A stretch of 23,396 nt of DNA from Salinisphaera sp. UBA1666 (GTDB lineage Bacteria > Pseudomonadota > Gammaproteobacteria > Nevskiales > Salinisphaeraceae). The translations under genes were made by a program, and so were the position numbers. Location of the stretch: assembly GCA_002320455.1 (NCBI GenBank), contig DCKU01000110.1:5646-29041 (forward strand), read 5' to 3'. Shown piece by piece: positions 8,374 to 15,438 of this stretch (within the stretch, counting starts at the first letter, position 1; every line of letters starts with the position of its first letter). The notes beneath the pieces were generated by a model that made no database searches, was not told the DNA's origin, and was given only the letters and a program-made list of their open reading frames with translations.

Positions 8374-9551
8374 GCACGCTCGGCCGGCTTGCCCTCAACC
8401 CGGATCGGCACATCGCGAAAATGCCGTTTCTGCCGGCTTTTCACCCGGCCGACCAGCTGACCGCAGGCGGCATCGATGTCGTCACCGCGCGTGCGACGTA
8501 CGGTGGTACGCAGCCCGCCGCCGTGCAGAATATCTTGAAACGCGCGGATATCGGCCTCGGCCGGGCGCTCATAGCCGGAGCCGTCGAACGGATTGAACGG
8601 GATGAGATTGATCTTGGCGCGGCGGTTGCCCAGCAGTTTGATCAACGCGCGCGCCTGCGCGGGCTGGTCGTTGACGCCGGCCAGGAGCACATATTCATAG
8701 ACCACGTGGGCCCGGCGCTCCTTGTTCTCGACGTACCGATCACAGGCCCCCATCAGCTGTTCCAGCGGGTACTTGCGATTGATCGGCACAAGCTCGTCGC
8801 GCAGGCCGTCGGTAGGTGCGTGAAGCGACACAGCCAAAGCCACGTCGACTTCTTCGCGCAGCCGGTCCATGAACGGCACCATGCCGGATGTAGAAACCGT
8901 CACGCGCCGTTTCGACAGACCAAAGCCGTAGTCATCCAGCAGGATGCGAATCGCCGGGATCACCTCGCGGTAATTGGCCAGCGGCTCGCCCATGCCCATG
9001 AATACGATATTGGACAAGGCCCGGGTGCCGTGCACTTCACCCTGCGCCCGCAGGTCGTGCTCGGCCATCCAGACCTGACCGATGATTTCGGCCGTGGTCA
9101 GATTTCGGTTCAGGCCCTGCTTGCCCGTGGCACAAAACGAGCAATCCAGCGCACAGCCGATCTGCGACGAGATACACAGCGTCGCGCGATCGGCCTCGGG
9201 GATATAGACCGCTTCAATCGCGTTGTCGGGATCGAGATCCTCGGTCACCGCCAACAGCCACTTGCGCGTGCCGTCACGACTCGCCTGCTCGCGAATACGT
9301 GTCGGCGGCTGAATGGTGGCAATCTGCGGCAGGCGTTCGCGCAGCTTTTTCGACAGATCGGTCATCTGCTCGAACTCGGTCACGCCGCGGGCATAGATCC
9401 ACTGCATGACCTGCTTGGCACGAAACGCCGACTCCCCGTGCGCCTTGAAGAAAGACGACATGGCGTCGCGATCCAGACCGAACAGGTTGGTCCGCGTGCC
9501 GGGGGTCGGCGCCACGTGCTGTCGGGTATCCGGTTCTACGACATCACTCAT
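8370..9551 (-). CDS. rlmN: Dual-specificity 23S rRNA/tRNA adenine-C2 methyltransferase RlmN (radical SAM)
   Basis: RlmN adds a methyl group to C2 of A2503 in 23S rRNA and A37 in some tRNAs, using radical SAM chemistry. The 393-residue protein carries the radical SAM motif C133-ALD-C137-SF-C140 in SSQIGCALDCSFCATGKQG. It also has the conserved NIVFMGMGEPLANY segment and the C-terminal Cys in DIDAACGQL, which would form the methyl-Cys/thiyl intermediate. Length is close to E. coli RlmN (384), with a slightly longer N-terminus. The gene follows ndk by 43 bp and overlaps pilW by 4 bp. It needs a 4Fe-4S cluster, which bears on the unusual Fe-S locus upstream. Confidence 0.97.
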   Translation of the reverse strand: MSDVVEPDTRQHVAPTPGTRTNLFGLDRDAMSSFFKAHGESAFRAKQVMQWIYARGVTEFEQMTDLSKKLRERLPQIATIQPPTRIREQASRDGTRKWLLAVTEDLDPDNAIEAVYIPEADRATLCISSQIGCALDCSFCATGKQGLNRNLTTAEIIGQVWMAEHDLRAQGEVHGTRALSNIVFMGMGEPLANYREVIPAIRILLDDYGFGLSKRRVTVSTSGMVPFMDRLREEVDVALAVSLHAPTDGLRDELVPINRKYPLEQLMGACDRYVENKERRAHVVYEYVLLAGVNDQPAQARALIKLLGNRRAKINLIPFNPFDGSGYERPAEADIRAFQDILHGGGLRTTVRRTRGDDIDAACGQLVGRVKSRQKRHFRDVPIRVEGKPAERA

Positions 9552-9594
9552 GACGTCCTCCTGATTTGCACCCTAACGGGCGCTAACTGTCCTG

Positions 9595-10017
9595 CTAACG
9601 CGGGCAGACACCGTCGTCGCCAAAGAAGAATTCGATCTCGTTGGCCGCGGTTTCAGGCGCGTCCGAACCGTGAACGGCGTTCGCGTCGATGGACTCGGCA
9701 AAATCGGCGCGGATAGTGCCGGCTTCGGCTTCCTTGGGGTTGGTCGCGCCCATCAGGTCGCGGTTCTTGGCGATTGCGTTGTCGCCTTCCAGCACCTGGA
9801 CCATCACCGGGCCGGAAATCATGAACGAGACAAGCTCATTGAAGAAGCCGCGCTCGGAGTGCACGGCATAAAACTGCTCGGCCTGCTCGCGCGACAGGTG
9901 CATCATACGAGCGCCGACGATCTGCAGGCCCGCGTCTTCGAATCGACGATAGATTTCGCCGATCTTGTTTTTGGCAACTGCGTCGGGCTTGATGATGGAA
10001 AGAGTGCGCTCGGCCAT
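9595..10017 (-). CDS. ndk: Nucleoside diphosphate kinase
   Basis: Ndk transfers the gamma-phosphate of ATP to other nucleoside diphosphates through a phosphohistidine. The 140-residue protein starts with MAERTLSIIKPDAVAKN and has the catalytic motif NAVHGSDA with His116. The RGFFNELVSFMISGPVM segment is also typical. Length matches the family (about 143). GGAG lies 5 nt before the ATG and supports this start. Upstream is a 379-bp non-coding stretch with a palindromic element; in E. coli and Pseudomonas the genes between iscA and ndk are hscB, hscA, fdx and iscX. A TACAAT at 10075-10070 (minus strand) could be a -10 box for ndk, but no clear -35 box is visible. Confidence 0.98.
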   Translation of the reverse strand: MAERTLSIIKPDAVAKNKIGEIYRRFEDAGLQIVGARMMHLSREQAEQFYAVHSERGFFNELVSFMISGPVMVQVLEGDNAIAKNRDLMGATNPKEAEAGTIRADFAESIDANAVHGSDAPETAANEIEFFFGDDGVCPR

Positions 10018-10131
10018 GATGACTCCAGAAGGGAAAGAAACGAACCCAAGGGTCCGTGGTTAAACCCCTATTGTATCGTCTTCAGGCAGTCGTTTGGTAG
10101 CCGAGCGTGGCGCTCGCCTAAGCGGGCCCTC

Positions 10132-10397
10132 GGGGCTGTTGACGTTTCGTACGAGCGCCGCGTTGGCGCCCAAAATTCGGCCAGGCAAGGCGCGAACCGC
10201 CGGTCGTGGCGAGCCACGATCAAGGTAAGCAACGCCGCATGGCCGAATTTTGGGCCCAACCCTTCGGGACAAGTGCTGTTTTCCGGCAATCCAGCGTTCT
10301 AGCCCTCTTGCGCAGAGTGACTGCGCGGCGCGGGCTACGCCTTGTCTTGCCGCAAAACAGCGCTTGGCGCGGGCTCGCACGAAACGTCAACAGCCCC
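10132..10397. mobile_element. 266-bp nested palindromic element (MITE-like candidate) between ndk and iscA
   Basis: The outer arms GGGGCTGTTGACGTTTCGT-A/G-CGAGC (10132-10155, and reverse complement at 10397-10374) match over about 24 bp with one mismatch. Inside are two separate hairpins. The left has GCCCAAAATTCGGCCA (10168-10183) paired perfectly with 10240-10255, and a smaller TCGTGGC/GCCACGA dyad in its loop. The right has 10271-10289 paired with 10347-10365 (19 bp, 2 mismatches), then TAGCCC/GGGCTA (10300-10305, 10332-10337), then GCGCAG/CTGCGC (10310-10315, 10321-10326). The whole can fold as a three-way junction. No transposase and no clear target duplication are seen. The right arm ends within the iscA stop codon. 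Short open frames here on both strands look like by-products of the palindromes. It could be a non-autonomous mobile element or a large intergenic repeat. Confidence 0.65.
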
Positions 10398-10756
10398 TAG
10401 ACCATGAACGACTCGCCGCAGCCGCAGGCATTTTTGGCCTTGGGATTGTCGAAGCGAAACATGCGGTTCAAGCCTTCCGAGCGAAAGTCCACGGTCGTGC
10501 CGGCAAGCACGTCCATATGCTTGCGCGCCACGATCACTTTAGCGCCGTAGCCTTCAAAGACGTCGTCTTCGTCATGCAGCTCGTCGGCGTAATCCATGGT
10601 GTACATATAGCCGGAGCACCCAGACTTGCGAACGCCAAGCCGCAAGCCCAGGCCGTGCCCGCGCTTTTCGAGCTGGTGCTTGATACGCGCGGCCGCAGCT
10701 TCGGTAACCGACAAGGTGGGCGCTTCGTTCATCGCTGTATCGCTTGTCTGACTCAT
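10397..10756 (-). CDS. iscA: A-type Fe-S carrier protein, IscA/SufA type
   Basis: A-type carriers receive and deliver Fe-S clusters or iron to target proteins. The 119-residue protein has the three conserved cysteines: Cys47 in KSGCSGYMY, and Cys111 and Cys113 in ACGCGESFMV. The stretch GLGLRLGVRKSGCSG and the ending GESF-x-V resemble IscA and SufA more than ErpA, which has GGGCSG and CGCGSSF. Start is ATG at 10756; an in-frame ATG eight codons later (MNEAPTLSV) is an alternative. The gene lies 4 bp after the degenerate iscU-like gene, as in an isc operon. Its TAG stop (10399-10397) shares its last base with the inverted repeat arm of the downstream palindromic element. Confidence 0.92.
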   Translation of the reverse strand: MSQTSDTAMNEAPTLSVTEAAAARIKHQLEKRGHGLGLRLGVRKSGCSGYMYTMDYADELHDEDDVFEGYGAKVIVARKHMDVLAGTTVDFRSEGLNRMFRFDNPKAKNACGCGESFMV

Positions 10757-10760
10757 AGCA

Positions 10761-11129
10761 CTATCGTCCCAGATGGGCCCCGGTCGCAGTCAACGCATCG
10801 ATTACGAGCAGGCCGATATGGCGCTCGTCTGCCGCAAGCGCCAATGCCTTTTCTACATCGGCGGCGGTCAGCGCAAGCGCTGCCTCCAGCCCGCGCTGCT
10901 CGACCTGCTCGCAGAGCCAATCGGCTGCTGCGATCACGCCGGGCGGGCCAAACGCTAAAAAACGTGCCCTGTAACTGTGGGCATCATCCCGCTGTACAAG
11001 CACCCGACACCACGCATCTGCGCCGGGTGTACCCTGCACGTGCTCACCATGCCACCCGCCAATGTCAATATCCAGCGCTGCACGGGCCGGCGCTAGAAAA
11101 CGAGCCATCACCGGGCGCTGCGCGCTCAT
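10761..11129 (-). CDS. Degenerate IscU-like protein lacking the scaffold cysteines
   Basis: A 122-residue protein in the iscU position, between iscS (4-bp ATGA overlap) and iscA (4 bp). It aligns by eye with IscU across its length: RARFLAFGPPGVIAAADWL corresponds to the IscU segment with YGCGSAIASS, then EQVEQRGLEAALALTAADV to the 'KGKSLDEA...I' helix, and ADERHIGLLVIDALTA to 'PVKIHCSILAEDAIKA'. The cluster ligands are lost: the YGCG cysteine is Pro62, the HC cysteine is Ile105 (after His104), and at the first site the sequence is GADAWCRV, with Cys41 shifted by one and the following Asp absent. Cys73 is not at a ligand position. It probably cannot hold a 2Fe-2S cluster in the IscU manner. 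It may be a non-catalytic partner of IscS, a sulfur-transfer accessory, or a decaying gene that still has an intact frame. Confidence 0.75.
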   Translation of the reverse strand: MSAQRPVMARFLAPARAALDIDIGGWHGEHVQGTPGADAWCRVLVQRDDAHSYRARFLAFGPPGVIAAADWLCEQVEQRGLEAALALTAADVEKALALAADERHIGLLVIDALTATGAHLGR

Positions 11130-12322
11130 GCCTGGCCCGCGATGCGACGCAGACGCGTGATCTCGGCGGCGATGCGTGCGATCGTCGTGTCGATGATCGC
11201 CTCATCAATTTCAGGCCCGAGCGTCAACCGCAGGCTGGCCGCCGCCGCGGCCGGCGTGCGCCCCATCGCGCGCAGCACGTAGGATGACGCCCCGCGGGCA
11301 GCACTACAGGCGGAGCCGCCTGACAAGGCAATATTGGGCGCACCGTAGGCCAGTCCGGCGCGCAGTGCCTCGCCGTGGACCCCGGCCACGCTGACGTTGA
11401 CGAACGGCGCCGCACGGTCCTCGCCGGCGGCATGATTGGCTGTGACCCCGTCGATAGCCGACAGCCCCTGCCAGAGCCGCTCGGACAGGCCACGATAGCG
11501 GGCCTGCTGGGTCTCGCGCTCGGCGGCCGCGGTCTCGGCCGCCACGCCGAACGCGGCGATCTGGTGCGTGGCCAGCGTGCCCGCGCGGCGGCCTTTCTGT
11601 TGCCCGCCGCCGATGATCTGCGGGGCCAGGCCCACGCGCGGGCGACGCCGTACGTACAACGCACCAACGCCCGGCGGCCCGCCGATCTTATGGGCCGACA
11701 TCGACATCAAGGCGATAGGCGTTGCAGCGACATCGATAGGCAGTCGAGTCAACGACTGACAGGCGTCGACGTGCAGCGGCACGCCGCGGCGCTGGCATAT
11801 TTCGGCCACCGCCGGGATATCGTGAATGAGCCCGGTTTCGTTGTTCACATGCATCAGCGACACCAGATCAGAGGCTTCGTCGAGGGCCGCGTCGAGCTCG
11901 GCGAGATCAATCCGGCCCTGTTCGTCCACCCCGAGCCAGGTGATGCGCGTACCGCGCTCGGCGAGTGCCTTGAGCGTATCGCGCGTGGCTGAATGTTCGG
12001 TCTCACAGCTGATGATGTGCGCGGGCCGCGCCGCGCCCTTGTGGCCGCGCGCGGCGAACTCGGCGACACCGCGTAGCGCCAGATTCGTGGCCTCGGTGGC
12101 CCCCGACGTCCAGACGATCTCCTCGGGCTGAGCCCCGATCACACCGGCCAGGCGCCGAGCGGCCGCATCGATCCACTCGGCCGCGGCCTGCCCGGGCCCG
12201 TGCGGCGACGAGGGATTGCCCAGCGGCGCCGCCAGGCAGGCTTGTAATGCATCACGAGCTGCGGCGCATAGGGGCGTGGTCGCCGCGTGATCGAGATAGA
12301 TGGGTGCCGGCGCCTGCACCAC
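11126..12322 (-). CDS. iscS: Cysteine desulfurase, IscS/NifS family (PLP enzyme)
   Basis: The enzyme removes sulfur from cysteine, giving alanine and an enzyme-bound persulfide used for Fe-S clusters, thiolated tRNA and other sulfur products. The 398-residue protein has the N-terminal YLDHAATTP, the PLP lysine in SAHKIGGPPGVGALYVRR (about residue 211), and the sulfur-accepting Cys in SGGSACSAARGASSYVLRAMG (about 338). GGGQQKGRRAGTLATHQI also matches IscS. It begins with GTG (12320-12322), two bases after the cysE stop; a second GTG follows at once. It ends at RRIAGQA, without the extra C-terminal tail of E. coli IscS that follows the last helix. No iscR lies upstream. The family is certain; whether it serves general Fe-S assembly is open, given the defective IscU-like neighbour. 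Confidence 0.93.
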   Translation of the reverse strand: MVQAPAPIYLDHAATTPLCAAARDALQACLAAPLGNPSSPHGPGQAAAEWIDAAARRLAGVIGAQPEEIVWTSGATEATNLALRGVAEFAARGHKGAARPAHIISCETEHSATRDTLKALAERGTRITWLGVDEQGRIDLAELDAALDEASDLVSLMHVNNETGLIHDIPAVAEICQRRGVPLHVDACQSLTRLPIDVAATPIALMSMSAHKIGGPPGVGALYVRRRPRVGLAPQIIGGGQQKGRRAGTLATHQIAAFGVAAETAAAERETQQARYRGLSERLWQGLSAIDGVTANHAAGEDRAAPFVNVSVAGVHGEALRAGLAYGAPNIALSGGSACSAARGASSYVLRAMGRTPAAAAASLRLTLGPEIDEAIIDTTIARIAAEITRLRRIAGQA

Positions 12323-12324
12323 TA

Positions 12325-13053
12325 TCAGGCGTCTTCGGTTTCGCGCGGGCGGCTATTGTCGATACCGGCCGCCCGAACCAGGCGCTCGAGCTCTTCCTGG
12401 CGGCGCTCGAGCGAGTCGATATGATCCAGCATGGCATCGATCCCACGCGCGACCGGGTCAGGCATGTTCTCGGCCACGCCGTAGGTGGCAAAGCCGATGC
12501 GATCAGCCGTTTCCCGTCGGCGATCCTCGGGCTTGCCGTCCTTGCACTTGACCAGCTTGGCCGGCACGCCGACGGCAGTGCAGCCTGCCGGCACTTCCTT
12601 GACCACGACCGCGTTCGAGCCAACACGCGCGCCCTGGCCCACCGTGAACGGGCCCAGCACCTTGGCCCCGGCGCCGACGACCACGTCATCTTCGAGCGTG
12701 GGATGACGCTTGCCGGGGTTCCAGCTCGTCCCACCGAGCGTCACGCCCTGGTAGATCGTGCAATCGTCGCCGATGACGGTGGTCTCGCCGATAGTCACGC
12801 CAAAGCCGTGGTCGATGAAGAATCGCCGGCCGATACGCGCGCCGGGATGGATCTCGATCCCCGTGACCCAGCGCGAAAAATGCGAGATCACGCGCGCCAG
12901 CCATTTAAGGCCGCGGTTCCAGCAGCCGTGCGCCAGCCGGTGCCACCAGATGGCATGCAGCCCCGGATAGGTGAATACGACTTCCCATACGCTCCGGGCG
13001 GCCGGATCGCGTTCAAAGATGGCGTGCAGGTCTTCCTTGAGCCGAGCCAACAT
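12325..13053 (-). CDS. cysE: Serine O-acetyltransferase
   Basis: It acetylates L-serine with acetyl-CoA, the first step of cysteine synthesis. The 242-residue protein has a short helical N-terminal part and a left-handed beta-helix of hexapeptide repeats from about residue 65 to 165 (IHPGARIGRRFFIDHGFGV, VIGDDCTIYQGVTLGG, VGAGAKVLGPFTVGQGARVG). His and Asp of the DHGFGVTIGE segment are typical active-site residues. The shorter form resembles the EpsC/CysE type next to isc genes in Pseudomonas. A hydrophilic C-terminal tail with many Glu and Arg follows. It is only 2 bp upstream of iscS, so supply of cysteine and its desulfuration are probably expressed together. The ATG at 13053 has GGGG about 8 nt upstream. 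Confidence 0.94.
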   Translation of the reverse strand: MLARLKEDLHAIFERDPAARSVWEVVFTYPGLHAIWWHRLAHGCWNRGLKWLARVISHFSRWVTGIEIHPGARIGRRFFIDHGFGVTIGETTVIGDDCTIYQGVTLGGTSWNPGKRHPTLEDDVVVGAGAKVLGPFTVGQGARVGSNAVVVKEVPAGCTAVGVPAKLVKCKDGKPEDRRRETADRIGFATYGVAENMPDPVARGIDAMLDHIDSLERRQEELERLVRAAGIDNSRPRETEDA

Positions 13054-13179
13054 TCATGTCCCCAGCGCATCGTCTTGCGATGCCGTGGCAACCCGCCGCG
13101 GTCGACGGGCCGAAAATAAATCGCGCTGCGTCTATGTCAGGCCGAAAACGTCTCGATCAAGATACCAGTGCAATACGTG

Positions 13180-13965
13180 TCAGCGCTGGGTTCTCGGCGG
13201 CTTGTCGGCCGGCTTGCGATTAGTAGCCCCGCGGGGGTCCAGCGAGCGCAGCGCCCCGCGAAGGATATTCGTCTCGATGCGATCGGGTGCCGCGCGATAG
13301 AACAGCCGCCGCAGGCGCGCCATCAAGAGCATTGGTTCTTCAGGATCCAGAAACCCAGAGGCCTCGAGCACGCCCTGGAGCTGGCCAAACAGCCCTTCCA
13401 TATCGGCCCCCGTCACCGGCTCGTGCGCCGGCGCGGCCGCGGTGGTGGCCCCGGCCGCCACCCGCAGCTCATAGGCAATAACCTGTACCGCGGCCGCCAG
13501 ATTCAATGAGCTGTAATCCGGATTGGCCGGAATCTGTAGATGCAATCGACAGCGTTCCAGCTCGGTGTTGTTCAGGCCGGCGCGTTCGCGTCCGAACACG
13601 ATGGCTGCGGGCCCGTTCGCGCTCTCGGCCACGGCCCGCGTGGCGGCCTCTCGCGCATCGACCAGCGGCCATTCGGTGCGACGCGTGCGCGCGCTGGTGG
13701 CGATGGCCATGACGGTGTCCGCCAGCGCTTCTTCCAGCGTATCGACCACACGCGCAGCGGCCAGAATGTCCTCGGCGCCCGAGGCGCGGGCGTTGGCCTC
13801 GGGGTCCGGGTAGCGCTCAGGGGCCACGAGGACGAGATCCGACAGGCCCATGACTTTCATGGCCCGGGCGGCCGCGCCGATATTACCCGGGTGCTGCGCT
13901 CCGACCAGCACGATGCGCAGCCGGGCCAGGCGCTCTGGGTCGGGCAGGTGAGAGGAATCGGCCAT
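13180..13965 (-). CDS. trmJ: tRNA (cytidine/uridine-32-2'-O)-methyltransferase TrmJ
   Basis: TrmJ methylates the 2'-OH of nucleotide 32 in the anticodon loop of several tRNAs. The 261-residue protein has the SPOUT-type fold: IVLVGAQHPGNIGAAARAMKVMG near the N-terminus, then PAAIVFGRERAGLNNTELERC, and PANPDYSSLNLAAAVQVIAYEL, which forms the knotted SAM site. The C-terminal part (about 175-250) is helical and likely mediates dimerisation. Length is close to E. coli TrmJ (246). It is divergent from suhB with 72 bp between the start codons, and 126 bp upstream of cysE. The suhB/trmJ arrangement beside isc genes is conserved in gammaproteobacteria. Confidence 0.95.
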   Translation of the reverse strand: MADSSHLPDPERLARLRIVLVGAQHPGNIGAAARAMKVMGLSDLVLVAPERYPDPEANARASGAEDILAAARVVDTLEEALADTVMAIATSARTRRTEWPLVDAREAATRAVAESANGPAAIVFGRERAGLNNTELERCRLHLQIPANPDYSSLNLAAAVQVIAYELRVAAGATTAAAPAHEPVTGADMEGLFGQLQGVLEASGFLDPEEPMLLMARLRRLFYRAAPDRIETNILRGALRSLDPRGATNRKPADKPPRTQR

Positions 13966-14003
13966 GGTCGATCGACATGCGCATTCGGGAAACCGGCCGG
14001 CAA

Positions 14004-14012
14004 TGGTAAACT
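14004..14012 (+). promoter_or_regulatory. Possible extended -10 promoter element for suhB
   Basis: TGG-TAAACT (14004-14012) has the TGn extension and a -10 box close to TATAAT, 25 bp before the suhB start. The expected -35 position has only a poor match. Extended -10 promoters can work without a good -35, so this is plausible but unproven. Confidence 0.4.
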
Positions 14013-14037
14013 AGCCGTCTTTTAAGCGCTGCCCTGC

Positions 14038-14826
14038 ATGCAACCACTGACCAATATAGCGGTGACCGCCGCGCGCCGCGCCGGCGACGTGATCCTGTCT
14101 TATTATCGCCGCGGCGAGACCGGCGAGATTGCGAGCAAGGGCGACAATGATTTCGTGACCGAGGCCGACCACAAGGCCGAGGCCGTGATCATGGACGTGA
14201 TCGAGCGCAACTACCCCGACCACGCGTTCCTGGCCGAAGAATCCGGCACGATCGGCGAATCCGATACCGTCTGGGTCATCGACCCCATCGACGGCACTAC
14301 CAATTTCATCCGCGGCATTCCGCACTTTTGTGTGTCGATCGCCTGTCAGGTGAAGGGCGTGGTGGAGCACGCGGTGATCTATGACCCGGTCAAGGACGAG
14401 CTGTTCACCGCCGACCGCGGCGCCGGCGCCACGCTGGACGGGCGGCGCCTGCGGGTCTCGCGTACGACGCGCCTGCGCGATGCCACGCTGTCGACCGGCT
14501 TTGCATACGGGCGGCGCGAGGATATCGCCCGTCACATGCCGCTTTATAATCGCTTGGTCTCTGCCTCGGGCACCATGCGTGGCATGGGCTCGGCGGCGCT
14601 CGATCTGGCTTATGTGGCCAGCGGGCGGCTTGACGGTTTCTGGGAATTCGGCCTCGGGCCCTGGGACATGGCCGCGGGGATGCTCATGGTACGAGCCGCC
14701 GGCGGCATCGCCAGCGACGCCAACGACAACGATACCAACCCGCTTGAAACCGGCAATATCGTTGCCGCCAACCCCAAGATCTATCCGCAGCTGCTGGATA
14801 AGATTGCCAAGACGCCGAACGGCTGA
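14038..14826 (+). CDS. suhB: Inositol-1-monophosphatase family protein SuhB
   Basis: SuhB dephosphorylates inositol phosphates in a Mg-dependent way and, in E. coli, also acts with NusA in rRNA antitermination complexes. The 262-residue protein has the family metal-binding motifs: AEESG (Glu67/68) and WVIDPIDGTTNFIRGIPHF (Asp82, Asp85), plus the C-terminal FGLGPWDMAAGMLMVRAAGG. An upstream KGDNDFVTEADHKAE segment also matches. Length matches E. coli SuhB (267). It is divergent from trmJ, and its 3' end faces the GFA gene of the sec cluster across a 183-bp gap. Confidence 0.95.
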   Translation: MQPLTNIAVTAARRAGDVILSYYRRGETGEIASKGDNDFVTEADHKAEAVIMDVIERNYPDHAFLAEESGTIGESDTVWVIDPIDGTTNFIRGIPHFCVSIACQVKGVVEHAVIYDPVKDELFTADRGAGATLDGRRLRVSRTTRLRDATLSTGFAYGRREDIARHMPLYNRLVSASGTMRGMGSAALDLAYVASGRLDGFWEFGLGPWDMAAGMLMVRAAGGIASDANDNDTNPLETGNIVAANPKIYPQLLDKIAKTPNG

Positions 14827-14833
14827 GGCTAAT

Positions 14834-14864
14834 CGGCAGGCGGCATGAAACCGGGCACCTGCCG
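14834..14864 (+). terminator. Weak terminator-like hairpin after suhB
   Basis: CGGCAGG (14834-14840) pairs with CCTGCCG (14858-14864), with an additional CGG/CCG pairing inside. Only a short AGGTTTAAT follows, so it lacks a proper T tract. It lies 7 bp after the suhB stop. Confidence 0.35.
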
Positions 14865-14904
14865 AGGTTTAATAACGTCTAGGCCGCGCCCGCGCAGCGC
14901 AGCG

Positions 14905-14982
14905 TTTCCACACGCGCACGATTAACGAGCGGTTCCCGCCTTGACGTCAAAGCCGCTAACGGCGCGGCCGCGTGCGTGGAAA
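14905..14982. repeat. Imperfect palindrome between convergent suhB and GFA gene
   Basis: TTTCCACACGCGCAC at the left mirrors GTGCGTGGAAA at the right, allowing a small indel. AGCGG (14929-14933) mirrors CCGCT further in, and the 10-bp palindrome TTGACGTCAA (14941-14950) is at the centre. It lies between two convergent genes, so it may act as a two-way terminator or be a REP-like intergenic repeat. Nothing else is seen in this gap. Confidence 0.45.
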
Positions 14983-15009
14983 TACGACAAACTACCCCAT
15001 CTGGCCGCG

Positions 15010-15438
15010 CTAATCGCCCTTCGACCGCGCGACGCTGAAGCCTTGATGCCGGGGTAGCTCGTCGTCGACGTGTAGCCAATCCAGCTGCTCGGCAGCAAAT
15101 GCATGGCATGTAGGGCGGTATTGCGACGGCGCCCCCATCACGCCCACGTAAAAATACTCGTGATGGCCGAGCCGCCTGTCACGATATCCGACAGGTGTCC
15201 CGCAGGTAGCACAGAACAGCCGCGTGGCATCAGTCGACGCGCGGTAACCTGCCGGGACGCCGCGGTAGACAACCACATCAGCACTAAACCCGACGAACAC
15301 GGTCAGTGCTGCGCCGGTGGCGCGCCGACAGTCGGCGCAGTGACAATACGACACGCTGATCGGCGCTTTGGCGCAGTGCCAGGACACATCACCGCAGCGA
15401 CACGCGCCGGAATGCGGCGCTGTATCGCGGCCCTTCAT
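15010..15438 (-). CDS. GFA (CENP-V/glutathione-dependent formaldehyde-activating) family protein
   Basis: A 142-residue zinc-binding protein with the GFA cysteine pattern: Cys13 and Cys15 in GACRCGDV, then YCHCADCRR (Cys32, Cys34, Cys37), then LFCATCGTPVGYR (Cys76, Cys79). The family folds around two zinc ions; only some members have been tied to glutathione-formaldehyde adducts, so the substrate is unknown. Its ATG directly abuts the secF stop codon with no gap, so it is very likely co-transcribed and perhaps coupled with secF. No strong ribosome binding site is seen (AAAGG at 11 nt). This gene is not usual in the secDF cluster and may have joined it later. It is convergent with suhB. Confidence 0.88.
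   Translation of the reverse strand: MKGRDTAPHSGACRCGDVSWHCAKAPISVSYCHCADCRRATGAALTVFVGFSADVVVYRGVPAGYRASTDATRLFCATCGTPVGYRDRRLGHHEYFYVGVMGAPSQYRPTCHAFAAEQLDWLHVDDELPRHQGFSVARSKGD

Noticed and set aside
8421..9716. Long plus-strand open frame (431 codons) opposite rlmN
   Set aside because: Antisense to rlmN, whose radical SAM motifs are clear; composition is His/Gln/Arg-rich as expected for a shadow frame.
10060..10380. Minus-strand open frame of 106 codons in the ndk-iscA gap
   Set aside because: It lies inside the nested palindromic element; opposite strands give similar peptides (RNVNSP) because of the inverted repeats, so it reflects the repeat and not a gene.
13054..13179. IscR-type or other regulator site upstream of cysE
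   Set aside because: The gap holds no convincing match to a known operator and no clear -35/-10 pair; TTGATC with ACATAG at 17 bp is too weak.
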